Shown: piece by piece, positions 45,857 through 54,651 of the stretch
How positions within the stretch are numbered: position 1 is the stretch's first letter
Layout: each line of letters begins with the position of its first letter
From: Streptomyces sp. V1I1
Lineage (GTDB): Bacteria > Actinomycetota > Actinomycetes > Streptomycetales > Streptomycetaceae
Assembly (NCBI RefSeq): GCF_030817355.1
Contig: NZ_JAUSZH010000001.1
Coordinates: forward strand, 4,279,001-4,343,000
Reading direction: 5' to 3'
DNA length: 64,000 bases
Program-made: the position numbers and the translations under genes
The notes under the pieces: generated by a model
Told to the model about the DNA's origin: nothing
Seen by the model: only the letters and a program-made list of their open reading frames with translations
Databases searched by the model: none

Positions 45857-46279
45857 TCAGTGGGGTGTACGCAGTCGGCCGCGCGCCTTCTCTGCGGCCG
45901 AGTCGTTCTCGCCTTCGGCGGTCTCGCAATGGCCGCCGGCCTGCTCGACACGGCGCCGCATGGCGGCACCCCGAGCGGTGTCCCGGGTGAGGCGGTCCCA
46001 GTCGTCGATGAGGCAGGCCACGGGGCCCGGTGTGCCGTCCATGGCCACACACAGCGCCTCGAACTGCGGCCGGTAGTGGCTCAGTGCGTGGTCGCCGAGG
46101 TCGAGCCAGATGCCCGCGATCTCCCAACCGCGGGACTCGGCGTAGGCGCGGCACCGGTCGAGGCGGATGTCGAGGATGACCGTGGAAGCCGTCGCGTGCC
46201 GGTCGTAGATGAAGGCGCGTGTCTTCGCCTCGACTGCCGCGTCCTGGGTTCTCGAGTGGGTCGGCTCTACGGCATCCAC
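45857..46279 (-). CDS. Serine-recombinase-like protein lacking the catalytic Ser
   Basis: The 140-residue protein has the shape of a resolvase catalytic domain. RAFIYDRHAT (21-30) aligns with the usual YxRVST, but the nucleophile Ser position is Ala. It continues with CRAYAESRGWEIAGIW, RPQFEALC and IDDWDRLTRD. There is no DNA-binding domain. It is probably a regulatory or structural derivative rather than an active recombinase. A broken copy of its C-terminus lies at 56497-56610. It is divergent from the XRE regulator. Confidence 0.7.
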   Translation of the reverse strand: MDAVEPTHSRTQDAAVEAKTRAFIYDRHATASTVILDIRLDRCRAYAESRGWEIAGIWLDLGDHALSHYRPQFEALCVAMDGTPGPVACLIDDWDRLTRDTARGAAMRRRVEQAGGHCETAEGENDSAAEKARGRLRTPH

Positions 46280-46410
46280 GATGACGCCCTTCCTACTACG
46301 CTGAGTTGCCCGGTCATCACTCCGGTTACGACACTAGAAAGCGCAGATCACCGCTTGAAGTGACCGTAGGTACGGGTAACCGGCCGCCGTGTACGGGCAA
46401 AGGGGATGCC

Positions 46411-47526
46411 ATGGACAGCCGCTCGAGATCCACCCCGACCACCGGTCAGGGAACCGCTCAGCGTGGCCGCGGCGGCACAGTCTCCGGGTACGTCTTCCGC
46501 CTGATTCGCGAGCAGTTGGGGCACACGCAGGATGCCCTCGCCGAGCAGTTCCGAGTGTCGCCCGACACCATCGCGGGATGGGAGTGCGGCCGACGCCCGC
46601 TCACCGCCGTACCCGTCGGCCAGATGCTCGTACACCGCCACCGGCTCATGCAGCTGGGTACCAGTCCGTCGCTGCTCTTAGCTCTCGAACGAGCCATGGG
46701 AGCCGACGTGTTGCTGGCGAGCGCCCTGGACGAAGACGTCTCCGCCACCGACAGCCCGATCGGTGCGTGGGTCATGCAGCGCGATCTGGTCGAGGTTCTC
46801 TCCTGGCCCCTCAACGGCGTCGCACCCACTCCGCTTCGGGATCTGCCTGCCCCGCCTCGCCCTCGCCGCGGCCCCGTTCCGGACGGTCCGGAGCTGCCGG
46901 CCGACGACCGCAGACGCTTCTTCTCCCGCATGCGCCGCACCGCCGAACAGGCTCGCGGTGGCGAGCACTTCCTCCTTCGCCGCCAGGCTCTCTATCTGGC
47001 CGGCTACGACGAGGAGCCGGACACCTCCGAGTGGCTGACTCAGCAGCAGCGCACGGAGCGCCCCGACGACTGGCTGACCAGGTGGCTCAACGCCCGCTCC
47101 GTCGCCGCGGTGGCAGCACGGCAGGGCGACCGTGACCGGATGGGGCACTTCATCACCACGACACTCGCAGACGATGACGCGGGCGAGGCCGCCAACCTCA
47201 ACTACTGGGCCTACTGGATCGGTGAGGCTCCGCACATCCAGCTGTCCGACGACTTCATTGCCGCGTCCGAAGCGGGTCCCTGGCAAGGCGACAGGCTGAT
47301 GCGCCACCTGGTACGCGGTCTCACGCCACACCACGGGTTCTTCGACCTCAACGTGCACACCCTGTGGACGCTCCTCGCTGCACGCCCGAGCCTCCTGCGT
47401 CCTTCTCCTGTAGGCCGCGCGCTGCGCGAACGGCTCCCCGTGATGTTGGATAGCCCAGAGCTGTCGACGCGTGCGCGCCGAGAGCTCGAGGGCATCCGGT
47501 ACGCAATCCGCCTCGCCGAGGCGTGA
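46411..47526 (+). CDS. XRE-family regulator with large C-terminal domain
   Basis: The 371-residue product from ATG 46411 has an N-terminal helix-turn-helix ([35 protein letters not shown], about 26-60). A long C-terminal region follows, with predicted helices typical of Streptomyces regulators that sense small molecules. It may control the divergent GRDP/recombinase unit and the downstream HD gene, which begins 14 bases after its stop. Confidence 0.85.
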   Translation: MDSRSRSTPTTGQGTAQRGRGGTVSGYVFRLIREQLGHTQDALAEQFRVSPDTIAGWECGRRPLTAVPVGQMLVHRHRLMQLGTSPSLLLALERAMGADVLLASALDEDVSATDSPIGAWVMQRDLVEVLSWPLNGVAPTPLRDLPAPPRPRRGPVPDGPELPADDRRRFFSRMRRTAEQARGGEHFLLRRQALYLAGYDEEPDTSEWLTQQQRTERPDDWLTRWLNARSVAAVAARQGDRDRMGHFITTTLADDDAGEAANLNYWAYWIGEAPHIQLSDDFIAASEAGPWQGDRLMRHLVRGLTPHHGFFDLNVHTLWTLLAARPSLLRPSPVGRALRERLPVMLDSPELSTRARRELEGIRYAIRLAEA

Positions 47527-47539
47527 GAGGAGACGGACG

Positions 47540-48121
47540 GTGGCTGACGACCTGTCCGCGGTGGCGCACTTCCTGTACGAGGCGGGCACACTCAAGCACG
47601 CGCGGCGCACGGGATGGTGGATGGCGGGCGTCCGCGACCCGGAGAGCGTCGCCGAGCACGCGTGGCGCACGTCGCTGATCGCCTCGATCATCGCGAAGCT
47701 TGAGGGCGCCGACCCCTCGAGGGCAGCGTTTCTCGCGGTGTGGCACGACTCGCAGGAGACCCGCACCGGAGACGTGAACTACCTCGGCAAGAAGTACTCG
47801 TCAGAGGCCAACCCGGAGGACGTGACCGCGGACCAGACGGCCGGCATGCCCGAGGTGCTGGCCTCGACCGTGCGGGACCTGGTGGCCGAGTATGAGGCGA
47901 AGGAGACCCCGGAAGCGATCTGCGCCCGGGACGCGGACAAGCTCGAGTGCATGCTGCAGGGCATCGAGTACAAGGCGCAGGGATACGAGAACGCGCAGCG
48001 GTGGATCGACAACAGTCGCGGCCGGCTCGTCACCGAAACCGGGCAGCGTCTCGCCGACGAGCTTCTCTCGCACGGGTCGCTGGATTGGTTGCGTGCCGCC
48101 CTGGGCGAGAAGCCAGCCTGA
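47540..48121 (+). CDS. HD-domain phosphohydrolase (YfbR/HDDC2-like)
   Basis: The 193-residue product from GTG 47540 carries the HD metal motif: EHAWRTSLIA, VWHDSQETRTGD and RDADKLECML. The family includes 5'-nucleotidases acting on dNMPs. It is coupled to the XRE gene and followed by a hairpin terminator. The substrate is inferred from the family only. Confidence 0.85.
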   Translation: MADDLSAVAHFLYEAGTLKHARRTGWWMAGVRDPESVAEHAWRTSLIASIIAKLEGADPSRAAFLAVWHDSQETRTGDVNYLGKKYSSEANPEDVTADQTAGMPEVLASTVRDLVAEYEAKETPEAICARDADKLECMLQGIEYKAQGYENAQRWIDNSRGRLVTETGQRLADELLSHGSLDWLRAALGEKPA

Positions 48122-48134
48122 CCCCGGACGCACG

Positions 48135-48172
48135 AATGCGCCCCTTCCACCCGAAGGTGAGAGGGGCGCATT
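48135..48172 (+). terminator. Terminator after HD gene
   Basis: A 10-bp stem AATGCGCCCC/GGGGCGCATT (48135-48144 with 48163-48172). Confidence 0.7.
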
Positions 48173-48191
48173 GCGTCACGCATTTCGTTAC

Positions 48192-48656
48192 GGGTATTGG
48201 CGGAGGGACGGATCGAGCGCAGCAGACGATCGGCTCGCCATGATCGAGGCGCGGGAGAACGGCCACGACTGGCCCATCCTCCTGAACGAGCGCGGGAAGG
48301 TCAGCGAGGGACCGGGTGCGTGCATCGCCATCGTCCGCGACGGTGTGGTCTCGACGCCCTCCACCACCAGCGGGATCCTTGAGAGCCTGACCCGCGAGAC
48401 CTCGATCACCCTGCTTCGGGAGCTCGGGTACACGGTCGTCGAGCGTGATGTCGATCGCGCCGAGCTGTATCTGGCGGATGAGGTCTTCTTCATGGGCACG
48501 GGCTGGGAGATCCTGCCGGTGACCTGGGTGGACGGCCTCAAGGTGGGGGAGGGGTCCACCGGTCCGGTGACCCGTGCGCTGGATACGGCCTACGCCTCCG
48601 TGGTCCGGGGCGAATCCCCGGAGCATGCAGACTGGTTGACCGAGATTCCCTTCTGA
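48192..48656 (+). pseudogene. C-terminal fragment of a class IV aminotransferase (IlvE-like)
   Basis: Only about the last 140-155 residues are present. LLNERGKVSEGPGACIAIVRDG and ELYLADEVFFMGTGWEILPVTWVDG are conserved parts of branched-chain aminotransferases and lyases, with the phosphate-binding Thr region (TSGILESLTRE). The N-terminal half, including the catalytic Lys, is absent. ATG 48240 could restart translation, but an active enzyme is unlikely. The truncation point lies just after a terminator, suggesting a recombination joint. Confidence 0.7.
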
Positions 48657-48806
48657 TCGATCTTCGGGGCCGGGTGCCGCTTCTCGGAGTACGGTCGACC
48701 GCGCCTGAGCGCGGCACCCGCCCCCGGCTGCCGATCCCGGCACTCTGCTGGGATGATGCTCGCCGCCAGCGACCGGCAGCCACACACACGTGCGTAGGAG
48801 ACGGCT

Positions 48807-49652
48807 TTGACCATTACCGATCCCGAGATGTCAGCGCCTTGGGCCGAGGAAGTGCCCGAGGATGCGGCTCGTCGGCCGTCGCCCTCGAGGCTGTCGGTCG
48901 CCGATGTGCTGACTCTGGGCAACGCGGTCTGCGGCTTCTCCTCCATCTACTTCATCACGACGTCCGTCCTGGTTCCCTACCTCACGGACGGCCGGGGCGA
49001 GGGCACTGTGCGCCAGGGTGCCGCCGCCGCGGTCATGCTCATCCTGATGGCCTCGCTCTTCGACTTGTGCGACGGGCTGGTCGCCCGCAGGTTCCGCAGC
49101 TCAGGAATGGGCGCGGAGCTCGACAACCTCTCGGACCTGATCAGCTTCGGTCTTGCGCCCGCTTATTTCGTGGTGGTGTGGGGCCTGGTTAGCGACGACT
49201 CGCATCTGGGCATGGTCGTCGCAGCCGCCGTCGCCGTGCTCCTGGGCGGCCTGCTGCGTCTCGCGCGCTTCTCCGTCACGGAGATGCAGGACGGCATGTT
49301 CCAGGGCATGCCGATCCCGTTCGCCGCGCTCACTGTGGTCTCCGTCGTCCTGCTCGAACTGCCCTTCGTGGTCACCCTGATCGCGGTGCTCGGCGTCGCC
49401 TGGCTCATGGTCAGCCGGGTCGAGTACCCCAAGCCCACGGGCAAGCTGGCGTTCGCCACGATCGGGTGGGCAGCGATCAACATTGGTTGCCTGGTCGCGT
49501 GGGCCGCCGATGCTCCCGGGGCCGAGATCCTTCTGGTCACCGGCTGCACGCTTCAGCTCACCCTGGCGGCAGTGCTTCCGCTCTTCGCCACCGTTCGACG
49601 CATCGGCGTTGCGCGCAACATGCGCTCGGCGCACTCGGCCGGGGCAGCTTGA
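48807..49652 (+). CDS. pssA: CDP-alcohol phosphatidyltransferase (PssA-like)
   Basis: The 281-residue membrane protein from TTG 48807 (TAGGAG upstream) has the CDP-OH motif DGLVARRFRSSGMGAELDNLSD, with the spacing D-G-(2)-A-R-(8)-G-(3)-D-(3)-D, and about eight hydrophobic segments. It resembles phosphatidylserine synthase. Its position inside the island suggests an acquired extra copy or modified lipid head-group chemistry. Substrate specificity is inferred. Confidence 0.88.
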   Translation: MTITDPEMSAPWAEEVPEDAARRPSPSRLSVADVLTLGNAVCGFSSIYFITTSVLVPYLTDGRGEGTVRQGAAAAVMLILMASLFDLCDGLVARRFRSSGMGAELDNLSDLISFGLAPAYFVVVWGLVSDDSHLGMVVAAAVAVLLGGLLRLARFSVTEMQDGMFQGMPIPFAALTVVSVVLLELPFVVTLIAVLGVAWLMVSRVEYPKPTGKLAFATIGWAAINIGCLVAWAADAPGAEILLVTGCTLQLTLAAVLPLFATVRRIGVARNMRSAHSAGAA

Positions 49653-49889
49653 CTGAGGCGGCCGCTACGGGGCCGCCTCACGCAGAGGGCTGTTGACCCT
49701 CCACAAGAGGCGGCTTCGATACGGAGGAGTCCACGTTGGACGTTCGGGGTGGCCGAGGGGTGGCCGGACGCCTTTGGACAGTGCAGCACGGGGTACCGCT
49801 CGCAGAGCACGGCGCGTGTGGTCTGATCAGGCAGGACGGCATCCCGCAGCACGAGCCGTCACCAGGCGGCATGATCACTCGTGCCCTCG
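49653..49889. other. Gap between convergent pssA and FAD oxidoreductase
   Basis: A TTG-started frame at 49736 with GGAGGAG upstream runs to 50005 and overlaps the oxidoreductase gene on the other strand. Its product looks non-natural (Arg/Gly/Pro-rich, no domain), so it is not listed as a gene. Confidence 0.35.
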
Positions 49890-51344
49890 TCATGCGTAGA
49901 TCTTGGGTCGAACCCCGGAGGGGTAGGGGTGTTTCCGGTCCTCCAGTGCCGCCACCGCTGCGTGATACCCGCACATTCCGTGGACTGAGGGGCCGGGCGG
50001 GGTAGCCGACGAACACAGCCAGGTACCAGGAAGGGGTGTCCGGTAGGGATTCCACCGGGCCACGGGGCGGGCCAGTGTTTGCCACAGGCTCATCGCACCG
50101 GAGCCTATGTCGCCGCCCACGTAGTTCGTGTTGTACTCACCGAGTTGGGCCGCCGACAGTCCGCGTTCGGCGACCACGGAGTCGGTGAAGCCCGGTGCGT
50201 GGGCCTCGATGGCGGCACGAATCATCGGCAGGTGATTGCGGGTGTCGCCGTTCGGCACATGCGCGTAGGCCCACACCGGCCTCTTCCCTCGGACGGCCCG
50301 TGCCGGGTCCGCGGCAGCCGGATCGACCAGGATGATGTAGGGGTGCGCCGCCTTGAGGCCCTTGGCGGTCACTGTCTCCGCACGGGCCAGTTCCGCCGCT
50401 GTGCCGTGCGCGCCGGCCAGGTGGACGGTGGCGGCCCTGGAGAGCCGGTGATCGGTCCATGGGATCGTCCCGTCGATGAGGAAGTCCGCCTTCGCGGCCC
50501 CCGGGCCGTACCGGTACCGGGACAGCCGGCGGAGGTAGCCGCGGGGCAGGGGCGCGATGCGGGCCAGCTCGCGGGGCGAGATGTCCAGCATGGTGATGCT
50601 CCGGCCGGCTGGAAGGTCCCGCAGGCTGTTCACTCTGGCGCCGGTGTGGATCCGGCCGCCGAGCTTCTCTATCTGTGCGGCCATGACAGTGGCGATGGAT
50701 CCGGAGCCACCTTGCGCTACGGGCCAGCCCGTGGTGTGGGCCAGGTGTCCGAGTAGCAGCGCGACCGCGGATGACGTCGGTGAGGGGAGCCTGCCGATGC
50801 CATGGGCGGCCACGCCCGCGAGCAGGGCTCGTGCTGTCTCGGTGCGCAGACTGCCGCCCAGGCGGAGGGAGTGAGCAGGCAGACGGGGCGCGAGCACTGT
50901 CAGAGCCCGCAACGGAGGAACCGTTCGCTGCGTGGACAACATCAGGTCCACCACGGCCGAGGAATGCTCCATCAACGGGAGCATGAGACGTCGCCAGCGT
51001 GGCCCGTCGTCTCCCAGCTCGGCGCAGGTGGCGTCGAGGTCACGCCAGGCGACGACCGCCGGCCTGCCCTTGAGGGGGTGGGCGTAGGCGGCGGGCGAGT
51101 GCATGAGGCGGACTCCGTGCTCCTCCAGATCGAGCGACCTCATGAAGGGGGATACCGGAGCCATGGGATGCACCGCCGCGCAGATGTCGTGCACCACCTC
51201 CGAATCGAAGAGCGGCTCCGTGCGCAGGCCGCCGCCGATGCGGTCATGCGCTTCGAACACCTCGACCCCGAGACCTGCCCGGGCGAGGGTGAGTGCGGCA
51301 GCGAGGCCGTTCGGCCCGGAGCCGACGACAACGGCATCCGTCAT
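49890..51344 (-). CDS. FAD-dependent oxidoreductase (phytoene-desaturase-like)
   Basis: The 484-residue product from ATG 51344 starts with a Rossmann fold AVVVGSGPNGLAAALTLARAG and the GGGLRTE motif. It has the typical C-terminal FAD-binding segment near STPPGPSVHGMCGYHAA. It belongs to the carotenoid-desaturase/amine-oxidase-like group, but no carotenoid genes are nearby. It is the last gene of the toxin-like operon, 76 bp after the small membrane protein. A role in modifying the operon's product is possible. Confidence 0.85.
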   Translation of the reverse strand: MTDAVVVGSGPNGLAAALTLARAGLGVEVFEAHDRIGGGLRTEPLFDSEVVHDICAAVHPMAPVSPFMRSLDLEEHGVRLMHSPAAYAHPLKGRPAVVAWRDLDATCAELGDDGPRWRRLMLPLMEHSSAVVDLMLSTQRTVPPLRALTVLAPRLPAHSLRLGGSLRTETARALLAGVAAHGIGRLPSPTSSAVALLLGHLAHTTGWPVAQGGSGSIATVMAAQIEKLGGRIHTGARVNSLRDLPAGRSITMLDISPRELARIAPLPRGYLRRLSRYRYGPGAAKADFLIDGTIPWTDHRLSRAATVHLAGAHGTAAELARAETVTAKGLKAAHPYIILVDPAAADPARAVRGKRPVWAYAHVPNGDTRNHLPMIRAAIEAHAPGFTDSVVAERGLSAAQLGEYNTNYVGGDIGSGAMSLWQTLARPVARWNPYRTPLPGTWLCSSATPPGPSVHGMCGYHAAVAALEDRKHPYPSGVRPKIYA

Positions 51345-51419
51345 GTGAGAGCCTCCTGCGGCAGGTCCCGTGCGTCTCCGCGAGCGCCATCGCGTCAGTG
51401 ACGGTGTGTCAGGCCGGAT

Positions 51420-51626
51420 TCAATGGACGGCCAGCCATCCGATACCGGCGGCGCAGGTGACCCCCGCGACGGCGAGGGCGGCCACCCTGTGGCGGCGCAA
51501 CGCGTATCCGAGCAGCAGGGCGGTGAGCAGCACGGCGATCGTGCCGAACGCGCCTCGCAACGGCCCATGGCTGTAGCCGAATTCACCGCAGTGGCGTATG
51601 AACCAAGCAAACCAGGCAAGCCTCAT
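51420..51626 (-). CDS. Small membrane protein
   Basis: The 68-residue product from ATG 51626 has a Trp-rich N-terminus (RLAWFAWFIRHCGEFGYSHG) and two hydrophobic helices (about 27-65). It has a ribosome site GAGAG at good distance. In a toxin operon such a protein could provide immunity (inference). It is not recognised as a family. Confidence 0.6.
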   Translation of the reverse strand: MRLAWFAWFIRHCGEFGYSHGPLRGAFGTIAVLLTALLLGYALRRHRVAALAVAGVTCAAGIGWLAVH

Positions 51627-51680
51627 GACGCTCTCTCCGTGATTACTGAGGGCCGGAGCAGTGGCGGAACCATCTGATCC

Positions 51681-52529
51681 TTACCTTCCACGCAGCGAGG
51701 GAGTCGCGGCGAGGGTCTTCACCGCGAGTCGGTCGGTGCGGGCCGGGGTGCCGAGGCGGTGGACGAGGATCCAGCGGCCGTCGTCGTGTGCTGCGGCCAC
51801 GACGGAAGAGCCGCGGGTGGCTCCGTTGTGCCACAAGGTCGACGAGCCCCGGCGCCAGCTGGGTGCCGGGGGGCCCAGCCTGCGGTCGACGAGCAAGCCG
51901 ACGAGGAGGTCGGCCAGGGTCCGGCAGGTGGACCACAGGCCGCCCGCTGGCAGGATCGGTCCGGTCAGAGTCCACAGGGGGCGTGGCCGGCCGAACAGGT
52001 TTCGCGGTATGAGGCGTCGGTCCTCCGGGGGGAGTGCCGTCATCGCGCCTGCTTCCAGCCCCAGGGGGAGGAGGACGTACTCGTCCACCAGTTGCTGGAA
52101 GGTGAGTCCCGTGGTGGTGGTGAGGGCATGCCCGAGAACCGCATAGCCCAAGTTCGAGTACTCCTCCTCGCCCAGTCGTCCACTCGCCAACTGGTCCAGG
52201 CGGCACAGTGATTCACGCAAGGCCGACTCCGTGAAGCCGGCGTACGGGTCGTCGGGAGGACTGGAGAGCCCGGAAGGCAGACGCGGTAGACCTGAGGTGT
52301 GCTCGGCGAGATGCCGGAGGGTGATGGCCGTCCCCTTGGGCACCTCGGTCAGGCATTCCTCCAGCGGTGTGTCGAGGCTGAGGTCTCTCTCCTTCGCCAG
52401 CCGGATCAGGACCGTTCCGGTGAAGACCTTGGTGAGAGAGCCGATCTCGACGAACCGGTCCGCATCGTGGCCATGGGTGAGATGGCCACGAATACCGGCG
52501 CCGCCGAGAAGGCAAGTCGGTGTCAGCAC
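51681..52529 (-). CDS. Beta-lactamase-fold serine hydrolase
   Basis: The 282-residue product from GTG 52529 has the class C signature SLTK (S31, K34 in EIGSLTKVFTG) and Y124-S-N (EEEYSNLGYA), so the catalytic Ser, Lys and Tyr are all present. There is no signal peptide, so the enzyme is cytoplasmic, unlike penicillin-binding proteins. It is only 16 bp after the HTTM gene. Members of the family act as esterases, peptidases or transferases. Confidence 0.82.
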   Translation of the reverse strand: MLTPTCLLGGAGIRGHLTHGHDADRFVEIGSLTKVFTGTVLIRLAKERDLSLDTPLEECLTEVPKGTAITLRHLAEHTSGLPRLPSGLSSPPDDPYAGFTESALRESLCRLDQLASGRLGEEEYSNLGYAVLGHALTTTTGLTFQQLVDEYVLLPLGLEAGAMTALPPEDRRLIPRNLFGRPRPLWTLTGPILPAGGLWSTCRTLADLLVGLLVDRRLGPPAPSWRRGSSTLWHNGATRGSSVVAAAHDDGRWILVHRLGTPARTDRLAVKTLAATPSLRGR

Positions 52530-52544
52530 TTTCCATTGCTCCCG

Positions 52545-53531
52545 TCAGACGAGTTCAGCTTCGGGCACGGCCTCGTTTCGTCCTGCTGCCATCGCCGCCG
52601 CTCCGCCGGCAGGTTCCTGAGGCCGGTTACGGCGGGCACGGAGCCATGCGACCGCGCGGTCGAGAGCACCCGACAGGAAGACGAGATCGCAGGCGATCAT
52701 GGTCAGCGCGAAGCCTGTAAGCCCCATGAAGAACGCGATCGACACGTGGAAGCCGATGGACATGGCAGCCGCCCAGGGGCGCAATGCCGGGACGAGGACG
52801 CCCAGCGGGAAGTAGACCAGGAAGGCGACTGTCCCGTAGGTCCCCAGAACGACCAGGAAGTCGCTCTCGTACACCAGGTTCGACCAGCCGGGCAGTTCGA
52901 ACTCCGGCACCCGCATCACGTAGAAGAGGGCCGTGCCGTCCTGCCATTCCTCGCCCATGACTTTGTAGAGACCCGAGACGACGTAGACGAGACAGATCTG
53001 CGTCGCGACCATGAGGACGCCAAGGTTGTGGAACGGCACGGAAACCGCTCGCACATGCCCCGGCACCCGCCCGGCGAAGCGCTTGGCGAGACCGACGGGA
53101 AGGGCGAACCGGTCATAGCAATGCGTCAGGAGCAGGAACGGAAGGACGACGTAGGCAAGGTTGTCCCCACCGTCCAAGAGGGCGGGTTGCCGCTGATAGA
53201 GGGACCACAGCAGGACCCAGTGGAACGCAAGGCCCGGTCGACCTCCGATACCGAGCATGACGGCCAAGGCCGCGAACAACCCGACGTGGAAGACCACCTC
53301 GAACCAGACGGGGGACGCGGACAGCGCATAGAGGCTGAATCCCGTCAGCTGTTCCTTGAACTCGTCGTGAGGCAACACTCCGTCGGGACCGAACAGGTAG
53401 TTCCGCTCCCGGTACTGGCTCACGTAGTACATGAGGCCGACGAACCCCAGGAGCATGCGGGTTCCCGAGATCCCGGTGACGGCAACCGCATGCAGCGACC
53501 AGGCGTCCAGGCGGGCACCGAAGTTCTTCAT
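52545..53531 (-). CDS. HTTM-domain membrane protein (SdpB-like)
   Basis: The 328-residue product from ATG 53531 has about eight hydrophobic segments. An HTTM (vitamin-K-gamma-carboxylase-related) pattern is visible: GTRMLLGFVGLMYYVSQYRERNYLFGPDG and HWVLLWSLYQRQPALLDGGDNL. SdpB of Bacillus is an HTTM protein needed to make the SDP toxin. Here the gene overlaps the DUF5819 gene as ATGA and follows a secreted peptide gene, matching the layout peptide-SdpA-SdpB. SdpB function is inferred from this arrangement. Confidence 0.75.
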   Translation of the reverse strand: MKNFGARLDAWSLHAVAVTGISGTRMLLGFVGLMYYVSQYRERNYLFGPDGVLPHDEFKEQLTGFSLYALSASPVWFEVVFHVGLFAALAVMLGIGGRPGLAFHWVLLWSLYQRQPALLDGGDNLAYVVLPFLLLTHCYDRFALPVGLAKRFAGRVPGHVRAVSVPFHNLGVLMVATQICLVYVVSGLYKVMGEEWQDGTALFYVMRVPEFELPGWSNLVYESDFLVVLGTYGTVAFLVYFPLGVLVPALRPWAAAMSIGFHVSIAFFMGLTGFALTMIACDLVFLSGALDRAVAWLRARRNRPQEPAGGAAAMAAGRNEAVPEAELV

Positions 53532-54169
53532 CGCAGATCCTTGGTGGGGGTCCAGGCGAAGTCCTTCACCAGAACCTTGCCTTCGGCTGAGGAGTCGTTC
53601 CGTTTGGACCAGGGCGGCAACTCGTGCACATACATGCGGACTTGCAGTTTCACTGCCTTTCCGTTGCACGCGGTCGGCATCTGGTCGTACGCGTAGCGGG
53701 AAAGGGACTTCACAGCCTCCGCCTCCGTGACCTTCTCGTAGGGCAGCGGGGGCAACATGGGTTTCTTGTCGTTGGTCTGCTTCTCCCTCAGCCTCCTGAG
53801 GATCTCCTCGCTGCTGGTGACGTTCTGGAGGCCGGCAGAGACGATGCGCACTTCACGCGACGGGAAGAGACGGGAACTCTGGGCCTTTTCAAGTCCGCGC
53901 GCCGAGACATCGAAGTATTCCGAGACCGATCCGTCCGCGCAGGCGGCCCTCGCCAGAATGCCGCGGTCGTCGGATACGGGCGTCGGAGCGAAGAGCTGCC
54001 AGTTTTGCGAGAAGTAGGGATCCAGATATTCCGCGACCCGGTCTCCGTATACGAGTTTCGCCGGGCTGAGCGGTGCCTGGGACAATGCGGCCATGGTCAT
54101 GTGCGCGCCCAGGAGGGCGCCGCCGATGAGCAGCGCCGCCCTCCTGGTTGTGCGGTACGTCTTCGTCAC
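53528..54169 (-). CDS. DUF5819-family protein (SdpA-like partner)
   Basis: The 213-residue product from GTG 54169 has one N-terminal membrane segment (about 10-32) and an outside domain containing YLDPYFSQNWQLFAPTP and WSKRN. DUF5819 proteins are typically paired with HTTM proteins in actinomycetes, as SdpA with SdpB in Bacillus. It starts 8 bases after the peptide stop and overlaps the HTTM start. No ribosome site is obvious, so translation is probably coupled to the peptide gene. Confidence 0.75.
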   Translation of the reverse strand: MTKTYRTTRRAALLIGGALLGAHMTMAALSQAPLSPAKLVYGDRVAEYLDPYFSQNWQLFAPTPVSDDRGILARAACADGSVSEYFDVSARGLEKAQSSRLFPSREVRIVSAGLQNVTSSEEILRRLREKQTNDKKPMLPPLPYEKVTEAEAVKSLSRYAYDQMPTACNGKAVKLQVRMYVHELPPWSKRNDSSAEGKVLVKDFAWTPTKDLR

Positions 54170-54176
54170 GTGGTGA

Positions 54177-54527
54177 TTACCGGTCGAAGACCGTGTCGGC
54201 CGAGACACCCTGCGGCAGTTCGGCAGGGGCAGCGAAGAGGCTGCCGTGCGACAGCATGTTGTCGGCATTGCTCTTCGCCACCACGGACATACCCTTGCCG
54301 ACGGCCGTGGCCTTGTGCGCTCCCTTGGTGGCAGCCTTGCCGACGGACTTGGCGGCCTTTCCCAGCATGGAGCCGATGGCCTGCGGGGCAGGCTGCGACG
54401 ACTCGACGGCGGCGACAGGCGCGGCCGGCTGGGCCGGGGCGGCCTGAGCGCTGCCCTGAGCCGCGACGAAGAGAGCGACCCCGGCAGTGGCGACGCCGGC
54501 AGCGGTGGCAATCTTCTTGATATTCAT
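54177..54527 (-). CDS. Secreted cationic peptide precursor (candidate SDP-like toxin)
   Basis: The 116-residue product from ATG 54527 has a strong ribosome site GGAAGGAAA. A Sec signal ends near SAQA (about residue 29). An Ala/Pro spacer follows (30-50). A Lys- and Ala-rich stretch (about 51-86) has seven Lys and one His at near-regular spacing, so it could be an amphipathic helix. The tail (87-116) is acidic to neutral. No Cys is present, unlike Bacillus SDP with its disulphide. The gene directly precedes SdpA-like and SdpB-like genes. Antimicrobial action is an inference. Confidence 0.65.
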   Translation of the reverse strand: MNIKKIATAAGVATAGVALFVAAQGSAQAAPAQPAAPVAAVESSQPAPQAIGSMLGKAAKSVGKAATKGAHKATAVGKGMSVVAKSNADNMLSHGSLFAAPAELPQGVSADTVFDR

Positions 54528-54651
54528 TGAAATTTCCTTCCCCGATTTGGACGATCCAGGTGTGGCCATGCTTCGACCACCCCAACAAGGCGTGCCGGGA
54601 TGGTGCGCAGCGGACAACACCCTTGAGCCTGCCGCTTTGACGCCGGTCTCT

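Noticed and set aside
49736..50005. TTG-started 89-residue frame with a good ribosome site
   Set aside because: The product is Arg/Gly/Pro-rich with no domain and overlaps the FAD oxidoreductase on the other strand.
49890..51344. Carotenoid biosynthesis cluster
   Set aside because: Only one desaturase-like oxidoreductase is present; no phytoene synthase or cyclase nearby.
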